Assembly (NCBI GenBank): GCA_016699615.1
Contig: CP064984.1
Coordinates: 372,001 to 436,000, forward strand
Source of the DNA: Sphingobacteriales bacterium
GTDB taxonomy: Bacteria; Bacteroidota; Bacteroidia; Chitinophagales; JADIYW01
Length of the DNA stretch: 64,000 nt
Direction: 5' to 3'
Below are positions 29,529-38,617 of this stretch, one piece after another. A program made the translations under genes and the position numbers. The notes below the pieces were generated by a model that saw only the letters and a program-made list of their open reading frames with translations, ran no database searches and was not told the origin of the DNA. Each line of letters starts with the position of its first letter. Position 1 is the first letter of the stretch.

Positions 29529-30364
29529 TGTTTTATGCAATTTCATCAGGATTTTTAGTAGGTTTATTAGGCAGCTTTCATTGTATAGGAATGTGTGGAC
29601 CAATTGCATTAGCACTACCTATACACCAACAAAACACTGTACAAAAAATACTTTCTTTACTAACTTATAATCTTGGCAGAATAATTACCTATAGTTTCTT
29701 AGGATTAATTTTTGGATTGATTGGCAAGACATTATTTATTGGAAAATATCAACAAGTATTTTCTATTGTAATTGGTTCAATAATTTTATTATTTCTACTC
29801 ATTCCATTTATTGGCAAAAAGTTAAATCAAGGCACGATATTATCCAAATACCATAGAATGATATAACAACAGTTGAGTTCTTTATTTAAAAAAGAAAAAA
29901 ATATACTTAACTTATTTATAATTGGAATATTCAATGGATTATTACCATGTGGTTTAGTGTATATGGCAATTGCTGGTTCATTATCTACTGGAAATATAAA
30001 CCATGCAATATTGTTTATGCTTTCGTTTGGCTTAGGTACAGTGCCAATTATGTTTAGTGTGGCATTTTTTGGAAATTATATTTCGCAACCTATTAGAAAA
30101 AAAATAAATAAAGCTGTACCATTTGTAATTGGATGCATGGCAGTCTTACTTATTTTGCGTGGTATGAATTTGGGCATACCATACATTAGTCCAAAGTTTG
30201 AGCAAACTGTAAATGGCACAACTACAACTTGTCCACAAAAGAATAAAAAAACGATTTTTTTAAATAACTACATTGTATTGCATAATTTGGCAATATTTAG
30301 AATAATTATAATTAAAAAATTATCTTTGGATATACTTTATCAAAGTATATTATTTCTTTTATGA
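29528..30364 (+). CDS. Sulfite exporter TauE/SafE-like (DsbD-like) membrane protein, with an in-frame TAA
   Basis: One frame from ATG 29528 interrupted by TAA at 29864-29866. Before it: FLVGLLGSFHCIGMCGPIALALP and three helices. After it, in the same frame: QQLSSLF, GIFNGLLPCGLVYMA and three more helices. The HCxGMCG and LPCGLVY motifs are the cysteine sites of the cco-associated UPF/SafE family, thought to help copper or redox handling in cbb3 biogenesis. The tail after TTTTCPQKNKK looks non-coding, runs into a terminator at 30331, and is unlikely to be part of the natural protein, so the true end is probably near 30245. The TAA could be a CAA/AAA/GAA change or a base error. Confidence 0.75.
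30331..30360 (+). terminator. Terminator of the ccoG-ccoH-safE unit
   Basis: TATACTTT (30331-30338) and AAAGTATA (30342-30349) with a 3-base loop, followed by a T-rich run. Confidence 0.6.
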
Positions 30365-30397
30365 CAATTATATCTAAAATTATATTTCCAGAGTAAC

Positions 30398-31222
30398 ATG
30401 TCTCCATTTATATTTTTAATCATTTCGTGTGTGGTATGTAATATATATTTACAAATAATAGAGTATGAAGAATATAATATTCATAAAGATGAAGACATAA
30501 GTATCTTTTTCTTTATTAAAGCAATGTTCTATGCCAAACTTAGTGAAGATGAAAAAATAGCTTTGGCAAAATACAATCCATATTATGCTTCATTAGATAA
30601 AAGACTAAAAAAAGAATTTGAAGAAAGAGTAGCAAAATATAAAATGCATAAAAACTTTTATTATGCAGTAGATTCTACAAGAAATAAAAAAATTGTTGTC
30701 TTATTAATTTCTTCTTATGCTGTTCAATTAACTTTTGGTTTAAAAAAATATTTAATGGGATATTTTGATGAAATTCATATTTATAAAGAATCTTTTATGT
30801 ATCTAGGTTACGATTTATCTGGACTTACCTCAGGTAGAAGAAGAACAATATATTTTAGTGAATCTGCCTTATTAAAAAGTTTAGATGACCCACATGATGG
30901 TTTTCATATTGCCTTTCATGAATTTGCACATGCCATACAAATTAGTAACGATTTTCGAAGAGTGTATTTCAATATCAGACATTATATTTCATTGATTGAA
31001 TACATCAGGAATAATTTTTACTTAATTCAATTAGATGGAACTGATTTCTTTCCATATTATGCTTTCAAAAATGAAGAAGAATTGTATGCTTGTTCTATAG
31101 AAAAGTTTTTTGAGCAAGCACAAGAGTTTAATGAGAAATATCCAAGACTATACGAAATTATTACACAGTTACTCAATCAAAATCCGTTAGATACTGAATA
31201 TCCAATTTATAGAAAACAGTAA
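30398..31222 (+). CDS. M90 family zinc peptidase (MtfA-like)
   Basis: 274 residues. The HExxH zinc motif is HEFAHAI (near residue 172), after FHIAF, with a further conserved FFEQAQEF and PRLYEII region as in MtfA. One N-terminal hydrophobic helix (about 2-20) may anchor it. E. coli MtfA is a cytoplasmic aminopeptidase controlling the Mlc repressor; the Bacteroidota role is unknown. It lies between the cco genes and the convergent Crp/Fnr gene. Confidence 0.82.
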   Translation: MSPFIFLIISCVVCNIYLQIIEYEEYNIHKDEDISIFFFIKAMFYAKLSEDEKIALAKYNPYYASLDKRLKKEFEERVAKYKMHKNFYYAVDSTRNKKIVVLLISSYAVQLTFGLKKYLMGYFDEIHIYKESFMYLGYDLSGLTSGRRRTIYFSESALLKSLDDPHDGFHIAFHEFAHAIQISNDFRRVYFNIRHYISLIEYIRNNFYLIQLDGTDFFPYYAFKNEEELYACSIEKFFEQAQEFNEKYPRLYEIITQLLNQNPLDTEYPIYRKQ

Positions 31223-31236
31223 TAGTTTAGATATTA

Positions 31237-31952
31237 TTAATCGTATAGATTGGCAACTCGAACTAACTTATTGGTATTTAGAATTTTTATTTTCTTACCA
31301 GAAAGTTCTATCATATTTTCTTTATTAAACTCAGACAATAATCTGATGGCTGTTTCTGTTGCCGTGCCTACAATATTTGCTATTTCCTCACGTGATAAAG
31401 AAACGTTTATATTTTCTTCGTTATCTATACCATAAGTTTCTTTGAGGAACAAAATAGTTTCTGCCATTCTTTCGCGCACTGGTTTTTGGGCCAAATGTGT
31501 AATCTTTTCTTCAGCTTTTCTCAATTCATCAGACAATAATTTCATCATCTCAAAGGATAAGTTGGCGTCTTTTTAAGAATTTCTGTAAAAACTTCTCTTG
31601 GAATAAAACATACATTACAATCTTCGATTGCAATGGCTGATGCACTATATTTTTCTGAAGAAAGTAATGCTTTGTATCCAATAATATCGCCTGGTTTTAC
31701 CAAACGTACTATTTGTTCTTTGCCTTCATCACCAACCATAGATATTTTTATCTTTCCACCATTAATGCAAAAAACACCTGATGCATAAGAACCTTCTTTG
31801 AATATATATTCGTTCTTTTTGTAAGTAGAACATATTTTATGTTTATTGATTTCAGCCATTTTATCAAACTCAGTTTTGCAAAAAACAGAGTTAAATCTAT
31901 TAGAGCAATGCTTACAATCAACATGTTCAAATCCTTTATTCATACTATTCAA
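31237..31952 (-). CDS. Crp/Fnr family transcriptional regulator, frameshifted
   Basis: Two frames (31952-31545 and 31548-31237) form one 238-residue regulator. Part one has a Cys-rich N-terminus (Cys13, Cys16, Cys25), the cyclic-nucleotide-fold barrel (EYIFKEGSYASGVF, GGKIKISMVG, PGDIIGYKALL) and Cys112/Cys115. Part two holds the dimer helix and the HTH (SLSREEIANIVGTATETAIRLLSEF). Restoring one T near 31559 turns TPTYPLR-stop into TPTLSFEMMKLL and fuses the parts. The N-terminal plus central cysteines could hold a [4Fe-4S] oxygen-sensing cluster as in FNR. Next to cbb3, hemN and hemF it is the likely regulator of microaerobic genes; this is inference. Confidence 0.8.
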
Positions 31953-31982
31953 TATTGGTAAATATAATCAATTTTTTAAATA

Positions 31983-32888
31983 TTAAAACCAATTTTTAGG
32001 TTGAAAATATTTTAGTGCCGCTGCTTCTTCTGTGCCAACCTCAGGTTGATAGTTATATTTCCATGTTGCATATGGTGGCAAACTCATCAAAATAGATTCT
32101 ATTCTTCCATTTGTTTTTAAGCCAAAATGTGTGCCTCTATCGTACACCAAATTAAACTCAGCATACAATCCACGTCTTATATACTGCCATTCTTTCTGTA
32201 CATCAGTATATGTTTTGTCTTTATTATTATTGACTAATGTTGTATAAATTGGGACAAAGCTATTGCCTACATTTTGCATAAACTGAAATAAAAATGCTCT
32301 ATGTTGTGCATCTTTTGGTCTTAAATGGTCATAAAATATTCCACCAATGCCACGCATTTGTTTTCTATGTTTTATTGTAAAATAATCATCGCAGTATGCT
32401 TTGAAACTTGGATAGAATGTAACATCTGATTTATCGCATTCAGTTTTAAGATATTGATGAAAATATTTTATATCACTATCATTTGGGTATGCTGGCGACA
32501 CGTCAATGCCTCCACCAAACCACTCATCTACAATATTACCATGTTCTTCATCCAACATACAAAAGTATCTTACATTCATGTGTATGATAGGCACATATGG
32601 ATTTTGTGTATGTATTACGATAGACACACCAGTTGCGTGAAAATAAGTTGCACCTTTTGTTTCTGTATTTAGAAATAATGGCAATGCACCATAAACATGT
32701 GAAAAATTCACTCCACCTTTTTCAAAGATATTACCATCAGCAATTACTCGAGTATCTCCGCCGCCACCTTCTTCTCTATCCCATTTATCTGAAATAAATT
32801 TTGATTTACCATCTAATTTTTCTAATGCACTGCATATGTTATTCTGTAAATCAATTAAATATAATTTTATTTCATTCAGATGGTTCAT
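31983..32888 (-). CDS. hemF: Oxygen-dependent coproporphyrinogen III oxidase
   Basis: 301 residues, normal length. Signatures: WDREEGGGGDTRVI, NFSHVYGALP, FHATGVSIVIHTQNP, EWFGGGIDVSPAYP, and FYDHLRPKD. It converts coproporphyrinogen III to protoporphyrinogen IX using oxygen, and pairs functionally with hemN. It starts 4 bases after the stop of the DEAD-box helicase gene, so the two are co-transcribed. Confidence 0.97.
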   Translation of the reverse strand: MNHLNEIKLYLIDLQNNICSALEKLDGKSKFISDKWDREEGGGGDTRVIADGNIFEKGGVNFSHVYGALPLFLNTETKGATYFHATGVSIVIHTQNPYVPIIHMNVRYFCMLDEEHGNIVDEWFGGGIDVSPAYPNDSDIKYFHQYLKTECDKSDVTFYPSFKAYCDDYFTIKHRKQMRGIGGIFYDHLRPKDAQHRAFLFQFMQNVGNSFVPIYTTLVNNNKDKTYTDVQKEWQYIRRGLYAEFNLVYDRGTHFGLKTNGRIESILMSLPPYATWKYNYQPEVGTEEAAALKYFQPKNWF

Positions 32889-32892
32889 ATCA

Positions 32893-34476
32893 TTAGTTTC
32901 TATCTCTTGCTTTTGCTACTAGTGGTTTTCTATTGTTCATTTTTTTATATACAGTAAGAATGATGTCGCCATCTTCGCCATTTGTATTAAAGAATGAGAA
33001 ATTATTAAGTATTCTAATATCGTTTATTTTTCTGCTATCTACGCCAGTATCTTTTTTAAGCATATCTAGAAGATATTTTGGTGTAATGCCTTCGTCTTTT
33101 CCTTTAGCAAAAAACAAACGCATGTTTTGTTTTGCAGATCTAGAGAAACTTTCCTTTGTTGTTTCTTTAATTTCTTTATATGCTTTAGGATTTAATTCAT
33201 CTTGAACGAAATGCTTGATTAATGCAGCAATTGTAGTACTTGGATCACCTTCGCCTAATATTTCTTTTGCAAAAGAAAGATATTCTTCAAAGTGTTCTGT
33301 TTCTATAATTGTTTCCACATGATCTTTGATTCTGGTGCGTTTTATTTTTACCATTTCATAAGCATCAGGTAATTTTCCTTTATGAATATCTGCTTTGCTG
33401 ATGCTTTTTATAAATGCTAATTTTCTTCTTTCAGTTGGGTCAATGATAGACATTGCTTTTCCTGTTTTTCCAGCACGCCCAGTACGTCCAATTCTGTGTA
33501 CATAAGATTCTGGATCTTGTGGTAAGCCATAATTGATTACGTGTGTTAAATCACTTACGTCCATTCCTCTTGCTGCTACATCTGTGGCAACAAGTACACC
33601 ATATTTATTTTGTTTAAATTGTTTTACGACTTTCTCTCTTAAATTTTGTTGAATATCGCCATGCAAAGAATCCGCAGAATATCCTTTTTCATTTAAGTGA
33701 TTGCTAATTTCAATTGTTTCTGCTTTTGTATTACAGAAAATTATTCCATAAAAATCTTCTTCTACATCTAAGATTCTTGATAATGCTGCAAATTTATCAC
33801 GATCTGGTACTTCAAAATAAGATTGTTCAATATTGTTATTTGTAATCTCTTTTTTCTGAATTTGTACCATATCGTAATCACCCATGTATCTTTTTGCTAA
33901 TTGCAAAATACGTGATGGCATTGTTGCTGAAAACAATAACATTTTTCTGTCTTCATTACACGATTTCAAAATTAGCTCAATATCTTCAATGAAACCCATG
34001 TTAAGCATTTCATCTGCTTCATCAAGCACTACATAGTTTAAGTTTTCAAGTTTTAGCTTTTTTCTTTCAATCAAGTCTATTACTCTACCTGGTGTACCTA
34101 CAACAATACGTGCTCCTTTTTCTAATTCGCTCATTTGTTTTCCAATTGGTGCGCCACCATATACTGTACTTATCCAAATTCTTTTAGTGCCTTTGTATGC
34201 TTTAATTTCGTCTGCAACTTGTATAGCTAATTCTCTTGTTGGTGTAAGTACTAATGCTTGTACTGCTTTACTACTTGGGTCAAATCTTTCAATAATTGGC
34301 AAACCAAATGCTGCTGTTTTTCCTGTACCTGTTTGTGCTTGACCAACAATATCTTTCTCTCCATTCAGTAAAAGTGGAATTGTTTGTTCTTGAATAGGTG
34401 TTGGTTGTTCAAACCCTTTTTTCTCTAAGGCTATCAACACTTCTTCTGATAATCCTAACGCTCTAAATCCGTCCAT
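32893..34476 (-). CDS. deaD: DEAD-box RNA helicase
   Basis: 527 residues. All core motifs are present in order: Q motif PTPIQEQTIP, Walker A AQTGTGKT, PTRELA, TPGR, DEAD (VVLDEADEMLNMGF), SAT, then in the second RecA domain IIFCNT, VATDVAARGMD and HRIGRTGRAGK. Residues after about 440 resemble the DbpA RNA-binding domain. It unwinds RNA in ribosome assembly and cold adaptation. Its promoter region carries a consensus -7 box and a small tandem repeat. The CsdA/DeaD versus DbpA subfamily choice is not certain. Confidence 0.94.
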   Translation of the reverse strand: MDGFRALGLSEEVLIALEKKGFEQPTPIQEQTIPLLLNGEKDIVGQAQTGTGKTAAFGLPIIERFDPSSKAVQALVLTPTRELAIQVADEIKAYKGTKRIWISTVYGGAPIGKQMSELEKGARIVVGTPGRVIDLIERKKLKLENLNYVVLDEADEMLNMGFIEDIELILKSCNEDRKMLLFSATMPSRILQLAKRYMGDYDMVQIQKKEITNNNIEQSYFEVPDRDKFAALSRILDVEEDFYGIIFCNTKAETIEISNHLNEKGYSADSLHGDIQQNLREKVVKQFKQNKYGVLVATDVAARGMDVSDLTHVINYGLPQDPESYVHRIGRTGRAGKTGKAMSIIDPTERRKLAFIKSISKADIHKGKLPDAYEMVKIKRTRIKDHVETIIETEHFEEYLSFAKEILGEGDPSTTIAALIKHFVQDELNPKAYKEIKETTKESFSRSAKQNMRLFFAKGKDEGITPKYLLDMLKKDTGVDSRKINDIRILNNFSFFNTNGEDGDIILTVYKKMNNRKPLVAKARDRN

Positions 34477-34496
34477 ATATATTTTTAATTAAAGTG

Positions 34497-34504
34497 CAAA
34501 GATA
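34497..34504 (-). promoter_or_regulatory. deaD promoter -7 box
   Basis: TATCTTTG on the minus strand, 20 bases before the helicase ATG: an exact TAnnTTTG match. Confidence 0.55.
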
Positions 34505-34532
34505 CAACATTGATATTTAGTAATGAAGGCAT

Positions 34533-34564
34533 TGTAACAATGTAATAATGTAATAATATAACAA
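34533..34564. repeat. 8-base tandem repeat, four copies
   Basis: TGTAACAA, TGTAATAA, TGTAATAA, TATAACAA head to tail, 28-60 bases upstream of the helicase -7 box. Confidence 0.7.
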
Positions 34565-34691
34565 TGAAATGAATAAACATTATGCATTATTTGTATAGTT
34601 TGTAGTATTTATATGAAAACTTAGTGATTTTTTTACAAAATATTAGACAAAACTACTAATCATTAGAATAATTCTTATTAATTTCGGAATA

Positions 34692-35474
34692 GTGCAAAAC
34701 AAAAAGAGAAATATTGAAATATGTATCGTTTCTGATATCCATTTGGGTACACATGCATCGCATGCTAAAGAACTGAATAGGTATTTGAATAGTATTGAAC
34801 CAAATATTTTGATTATTAATGGAGATTGGTTAGATATTTGGAATTTTAGTTCTGGCTATTTTCCTCAAGAGCATGTAGAAAATATTTTTATGGTCTTGGA
34901 TTTTGCCAGAAAAGGAACGCCAGTATATTACATAACTGGAAATCATGATGATTCTATGCGCAATTTTACTGGCTATAATTTTGATGTTTTAGAACTGAGA
35001 GACGAAATTGTATTGGAAATTGATGGGAAAAAACATTGGATATTTCATGGTGATAAATATGATTTGTCTGTTGGTGGTAGTGCACGCTGGTTGGCAAAAT
35101 TAGGTGGTAGATATTATGATAATATTTTTAGACTGAACAGATATATTAATAATATTAGAATGAAATATGGGAAAGAGCAAATCTTTATTTCAAAATACAT
35201 TAAAGACAAAGTGAAAAGTATTGTAAAATCTAAGGTGCAAGATTTTGAAGATGTGGCTATTGAAATTGCTATTGAAGAAAAATATGATTACGTAATTTGT
35301 GGCCATATACACAAACCACAAAATAGAATTGTAAGTAACGAAAATGGTAGTATTACTTACTTAAATTCAGGTGATTGGATAGAAAATTTAACCGCATTAG
35401 AATACAATAATGGCAAATGGGATATTTTTTATTACAGACATGATTTAGAATTTAAAGATATTGATAGAAAATAA
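34692..35474 (+). CDS. UDP-2,3-diacylglucosamine diphosphatase-like metallophosphoesterase (LpxH-like)
   Basis: 260 residues, start GTG 34692. The calcineurin-type metal-binding motifs are all visible: SDIHLGTH, NGDWLDIW, GNHDD, HGDKYD and GHIHKPQ. The family removes UMP from UDP-2,3-diacylglucosamine in lipid A synthesis at the inner face of the cytoplasmic membrane. The motif set (DxHLG, GNHD, HGDxxD, GHxH) fits LpxH-type enzymes of Bacteroidota, but related phosphoesterases look similar. It is convergent with the SpmAB-like gene, 17 bases apart. Confidence 0.82.
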   Translation: MQNKKRNIEICIVSDIHLGTHASHAKELNRYLNSIEPNILIINGDWLDIWNFSSGYFPQEHVENIFMVLDFARKGTPVYYITGNHDDSMRNFTGYNFDVLELRDEIVLEIDGKKHWIFHGDKYDLSVGGSARWLAKLGGRYYDNIFRLNRYINNIRMKYGKEQIFISKYIKDKVKSIVKSKVQDFEDVAIEIAIEEKYDYVICGHIHKPQNRIVSNENGSITYLNSGDWIENLTALEYNNGKWDIFYYRHDLEFKDIDRK

Positions 35475-35491
35475 TTTGCGATATAAAATCA

Positions 35492-36739
35492 TCAGGCAAA
35501 GAATAAATATCCAACGATGATTGCACCAACCAAACCTACAATATCTGCAAATAAACCACAAGCTACTGCATATCTTGTATTTTTTATACCAACACTACCA
35601 AAGTACACAGCCAATACATAAAATGTAGTTTCTGTACTTCCTTGAATAATTGATGCTAATTTACCTTGAAAACTATCAACACCATAGGTAGTCATAACAT
35701 CTACCATAAATGCACGTGCGCCACTTCCACTCAATGTTTTCATTAAGCCAACTGGCAATACTGGAACAAATCTATCATCCAAACCTATGCTTCTTACAAC
35801 AAATCCAATTCCATCAGTAATGAAAGTAAGACAGCCAGCTGCATTAAACACAGAAATGGCAACCAAAATGGCAATTAAATAAGGTATTATTTGTACTGCT
35901 GTAGAAAATCCATCTTTTGCACCATCTATAAATGCTTCGTAGACATTTATTTTCCGTATTGCTCCAGACAAAATAATCAATACAATTATTGAAAAAATGA
36001 TGATACTACCTATCAATGCTATTTTTTTACTCATTTCCTCAGCTGGATATTGTTTTAACCACATGTATGTGATAGTAATTAATGCTATAAATCCGCCTAC
36101 AAAAAACAAGAATGGCAATTTGAATAAATTTATTTTTTGATATAATGCCACAGCTATCATACCTGATAAGAATGAAATAAATGTGCCTATCAAAGTTGGT
36201 AAAAAGATATCTGCTGCGTTGAAGCCTACTAAACCTTGTTCTAAAGCCATAGTTTGCCTAATTGCCATCACTGATGTTGGTATTAAAGTAATGCCTGCTG
36301 TATTTAGTACTAAAAACATTATCATTGCATTGCTTGCTGTATCTTTTTGTTGATTAAGTTCTTGCAAATCTTTCATGGCTTTTAGTCCTAGTGGTGTTGC
36401 AGCATTATCTAAGCCAAGCATATTTGCAGAAAAATTCATCATCATATTTCCATAGGCTGAATGCTCTTTGGGTACACTTGGAAATAGCATACTAAAAAAT
36501 GGAGACAACAATCTAGAGAATGTAATAATCAATCCACTTCTTTCTGCAATTTTCATAATACCAAGCCAAAAAGACATTAATGCTGTTAGACCTAATGCTA
36601 TTTCAAATCCAGTTTTTGTACTATCAAACATTTTTGTAGTAAGTGTAGAAAATATTTCTGCATCACCTAATAATAGTTTGATAATTGCTACTATAAATCC
36701 TACAACAAAGAATGCAATCCAAATATAATTCAACACCAT
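35492..36739 (-). CDS. Nucleoside-recognition (Gate) domain membrane protein, SpmA-SpmB fusion
   Basis: 415 residues with about ten membrane helices. The first half (to about 200) has SpmA features (ALGLTALMSFWLGIMKIAERSG, MMMNFSANMLGLDNAATPLGLKAM) and the second half has SpmB features (GFSTAVQIIPYLIAILVAISVF, LMKTLSGSGARAFMVD, GSTETTFYVLAVYFG). In spore formers SpmA and SpmB take part in spore dehydration; in non-sporing Bacteroidota the fused protein has an unknown transport role. Divergent from the kinase gene at 36823. Confidence 0.88.
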   Translation of the reverse strand: MVLNYIWIAFFVVGFIVAIIKLLLGDAEIFSTLTTKMFDSTKTGFEIALGLTALMSFWLGIMKIAERSGLIITFSRLLSPFFSMLFPSVPKEHSAYGNMMMNFSANMLGLDNAATPLGLKAMKDLQELNQQKDTASNAMIMFLVLNTAGITLIPTSVMAIRQTMALEQGLVGFNAADIFLPTLIGTFISFLSGMIAVALYQKINLFKLPFLFFVGGFIALITITYMWLKQYPAEEMSKKIALIGSIIIFSIIVLIILSGAIRKINVYEAFIDGAKDGFSTAVQIIPYLIAILVAISVFNAAGCLTFITDGIGFVVRSIGLDDRFVPVLPVGLMKTLSGSGARAFMVDVMTTYGVDSFQGKLASIIQGSTETTFYVLAVYFGSVGIKNTRYAVACGLFADIVGLVGAIIVGYLFFA

Positions 36740-36807
36740 CTTTACTTATTATTTATTAACACTAAAGTACTTATTTTTTTGATATATTGGCTAATATGAA
36801 AAATACT

Positions 36808-36815
36808 TATCTTTG
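36808..36815 (+). promoter_or_regulatory. Deoxynucleoside kinase promoter -7 box
   Basis: TATCTTTG, 7 bases before the ATG, with a TTGG 18 bases upstream as possible -33. The short leader would leave nearly no untranslated region. Confidence 0.45.
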
Positions 36816-36822
36816 ACGCTGG

Positions 36823-37485
36823 ATGTATAAATTTATTACAATAGAAGGTAATATTGGTGCTGGCAAAACCACATTGGCAAGTTTGCTTTCTGAAGAGTTT
36901 GGTGGTCAATTAATTTTAGAATCTTTCAATGATAATCCATATTTGAGTAAGTTTTATAATAATCCTGAAAAATATGCATTACAACTTGAGATGTCTTTTT
37001 TAATAGAAAGATATCAGCAATTGACTAAAATATTTTCTGAGCCAAATATCTTTTCTCAGTTTGTAATCACAGATTATATGATAAAAAAATGTTTGTTGTT
37101 TGCAAAAGTTAATCTAACTAAAGAAGAATTTAAACTTTATAATAATTTTTTTAATCTAATATATAAAAAACTACCTAAGCCAGAAATTATTTTTTATTTG
37201 CATTGCGATACTGAATCATTAATAAGAAATATAAAAAAGCGTGGTAGAGAATATGAGCAAACAATCTCTAAAGTATATTTGAATAAAATAGAACGTATGT
37301 ATTTTGAATACTTTAGACAAAATCCTGAAAATAAATTTGTAATTGTAGATATAAATGGTGTAGATTGGATTAGCAATGTATTTGCCTATGAACAATTGAA
37401 ATCTTTATTTTATAAAGAATATAAAATAGGCATGAACTTTGTAAAACTACACAACGAAAATATTTTGGAGTTGCCTCTTGATTAG
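36823..37485 (+). CDS. Deoxynucleoside kinase
   Basis: 220 residues. The P-loop is EGNIGAGKTTLA at the N-terminus. The ERYQQ motif, a YLHCDTESLIRNIKKRGREYE lid-like region (with RxxxRGRxxE) and the DxNxxDW ending match the dNK/dGK family. It phosphorylates deoxynucleosides for salvage with ATP; which base is preferred cannot be told. Ends in a small terminator. Confidence 0.9.
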   Translation: MYKFITIEGNIGAGKTTLASLLSEEFGGQLILESFNDNPYLSKFYNNPEKYALQLEMSFLIERYQQLTKIFSEPNIFSQFVITDYMIKKCLLFAKVNLTKEEFKLYNNFFNLIYKKLPKPEIIFYLHCDTESLIRNIKKRGREYEQTISKVYLNKIERMYFEYFRQNPENKFVIVDINGVDWISNVFAYEQLKSLFYKEYKIGMNFVKLHNENILELPLD

Positions 37486-37486
37486 A

Positions 37487-37503
37487 AACTAAAAAAATTA
37501 GTT
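37487..37503. terminator. Small hairpin between convergent genes
   Basis: AACTAA (37487-37492) and TTAGTT (37498-37503) around AAAAA, followed by T-rich sequence. Weak stem, but well placed between the kinase gene and the convergent small membrane protein gene. Confidence 0.5.
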
Positions 37504-37505
37504 CT

Positions 37506-37688
37506 TTATTTGTCTTTCATAGTAATTCTAATTCCTACTATATAAGTAATACAAGCAGAAACCAACAAAGCTACAAAACCACCAAATTGTGTATCTGTAA
37601 GTGGTGCATCTAATTTGAACATAATTGCAGAAATAACTACTGTTGGCACAATCCATGTGATTAATGGTAAAATATATTTCAATTTCAT
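37506..37688 (-). CDS. Small two-helix membrane protein, unknown
   Basis: 60 residues with two hydrophobic stretches (about 5-24 and 34-53) and a charged end (RITMKDK). No family recognised. Coding is supported by a clean ATG, codon-like composition and tight arrangement with the next minus-strand gene (38 bases). Confidence 0.55.
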   Translation of the reverse strand: MKLKYILPLITWIVPTVVISAIMFKLDAPLTDTQFGGFVALLVSACITYIVGIRITMKDK

Positions 37689-37726
37689 AGTATAGAATTT
37701 AATTAATAAATATAAGAATAATTTAC

Positions 37727-38014
37727 TTAGTCTTCTTCTTCATCTAAGAATTCATTAAGTAAGCGTTCTTCTTCTACAATGTATTCTGAAATTAGACTTA
37801 AGATTTCTTTTTGCACATCATCAGTTGGTGTAGCATCTAACCATTTTATTTCTTTTATATCTAATAGAAATTGCTCTGGATTTTCATAATAATCATCAGA
37901 TGGTTCGTATCTAACTAAAACTTTGGGTTCAGATAGTTTTATTACTGCGTATTCTTCTTGGCTTACTGTATTATTTTCTGCCCAATATAAGTCTTTAAAT
38001 TTATTACTCATCAT
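37727..38014 (-). CDS. Acidic hypothetical protein
   Basis: 95 residues rich in Glu and Asp, with a Glu/Asp run at the C-terminus (EEERLLNEFLDEEED) and no signal or membrane segment. No family recognised. It starts 15 bases after the stop of the TonB-like gene, in one minus-strand series. Confidence 0.6.
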   Translation of the reverse strand: MMSNKFKDLYWAENNTVSQEEYAVIKLSEPKVLVRYEPSDDYYENPEQFLLDIKEIKWLDATPTDDVQKEILSLISEYIVEEERLLNEFLDEEED

Positions 38015-38029
38015 ATATATTTATTTTTA

Positions 38030-38536
38030 TTAATAAAAAACTGGTATTGAATAATATGTGTAGACTGGAATTCCATATTGTTTTGCAGGAATCCATCGTG
38101 GCATATCATTAAATATTTTTATGGTAAATGGTACACAAGCATCACAATCGCTATATACAATTTGTGGTGCTAAAACATCTCCTCTATCTGAAATTATAAA
38201 CTTCACAATATTCAGCCCACTTACTTGTACTGAATCATTTTTGCTTGGCTTGTTTCTTTCTAAGTAATCAATTAATTGATACATACCACCTTCGTATTCT
38301 GCTTTTTGTTCCACATCATCAAATACTGGCATAGTATCATTTGGCAATACGTATTCATTCAATGTTTTTTCTTGCAATGTATTGTACCAAAGTGTAGTTA
38401 AAGAATCTACGATAATTTTCTCTTTTTTTAGTCTTGTACTTTTACTTACAGAAAGATTGAATAGTGGATCATTAAATTGAGCATATGTTTGCAAAACAAA
38501 TATTTGTAAGAAGAATAGTATTATATATTTTTTCAT
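38030..38536 (-). CDS. Exported TonB C-terminal-like protein
   Basis: 168 residues. Signal peptide (about 1-19, ending YAQ). The second half, from PVFDDVEQKAEYEGGMYQL through LNIVKFIISDRGDVLAP to the final MPRWIPAKQYGIPV, is the TonB C-terminal beta fold as seen in many Bacteroidota exported proteins. It lacks an N-terminal membrane anchor and Pro-rich linker, so it is unlikely to be a true energy-transducing TonB. Function unknown. Confidence 0.75.
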   Translation of the reverse strand: MKKYIILFFLQIFVLQTYAQFNDPLFNLSVSKSTRLKKEKIIVDSLTTLWYNTLQEKTLNEYVLPNDTMPVFDDVEQKAEYEGGMYQLIDYLERNKPSKNDSVQVSGLNIVKFIISDRGDVLAPQIVYSDCDACVPFTIKIFNDMPRWIPAKQYGIPVYTYYSIPVFY

Positions 38537-38552
38537 ATTGTATTTTTATGCA

Positions 38553-38580
38553 TTAGGCTCATATAAAAATATGAGCCTAA
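38553..38580. terminator. Strong hairpin downstream of the T9SS cargo gene
   Basis: TTAGGCTCATAT (38553-38564) and ATATGAGCCTAA (38569-38580), a perfect 12-base stem with a 4-base loop. A T-run follows on the plus strand only; on the minus strand it lies between two genes and may act as an attenuating or processing hairpin. Confidence 0.55.
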
Positions 38581-38617
38581 TTTTTTGTATTTTAATTCTT
38601 TCTATTCTTCTAAAATA

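Noticed and set aside
30250..30364. C-terminal tail of the SafE-like protein as real coding sequence
   Set aside because: It runs over a terminator and has no family-like character; the true end is probably near 30245.
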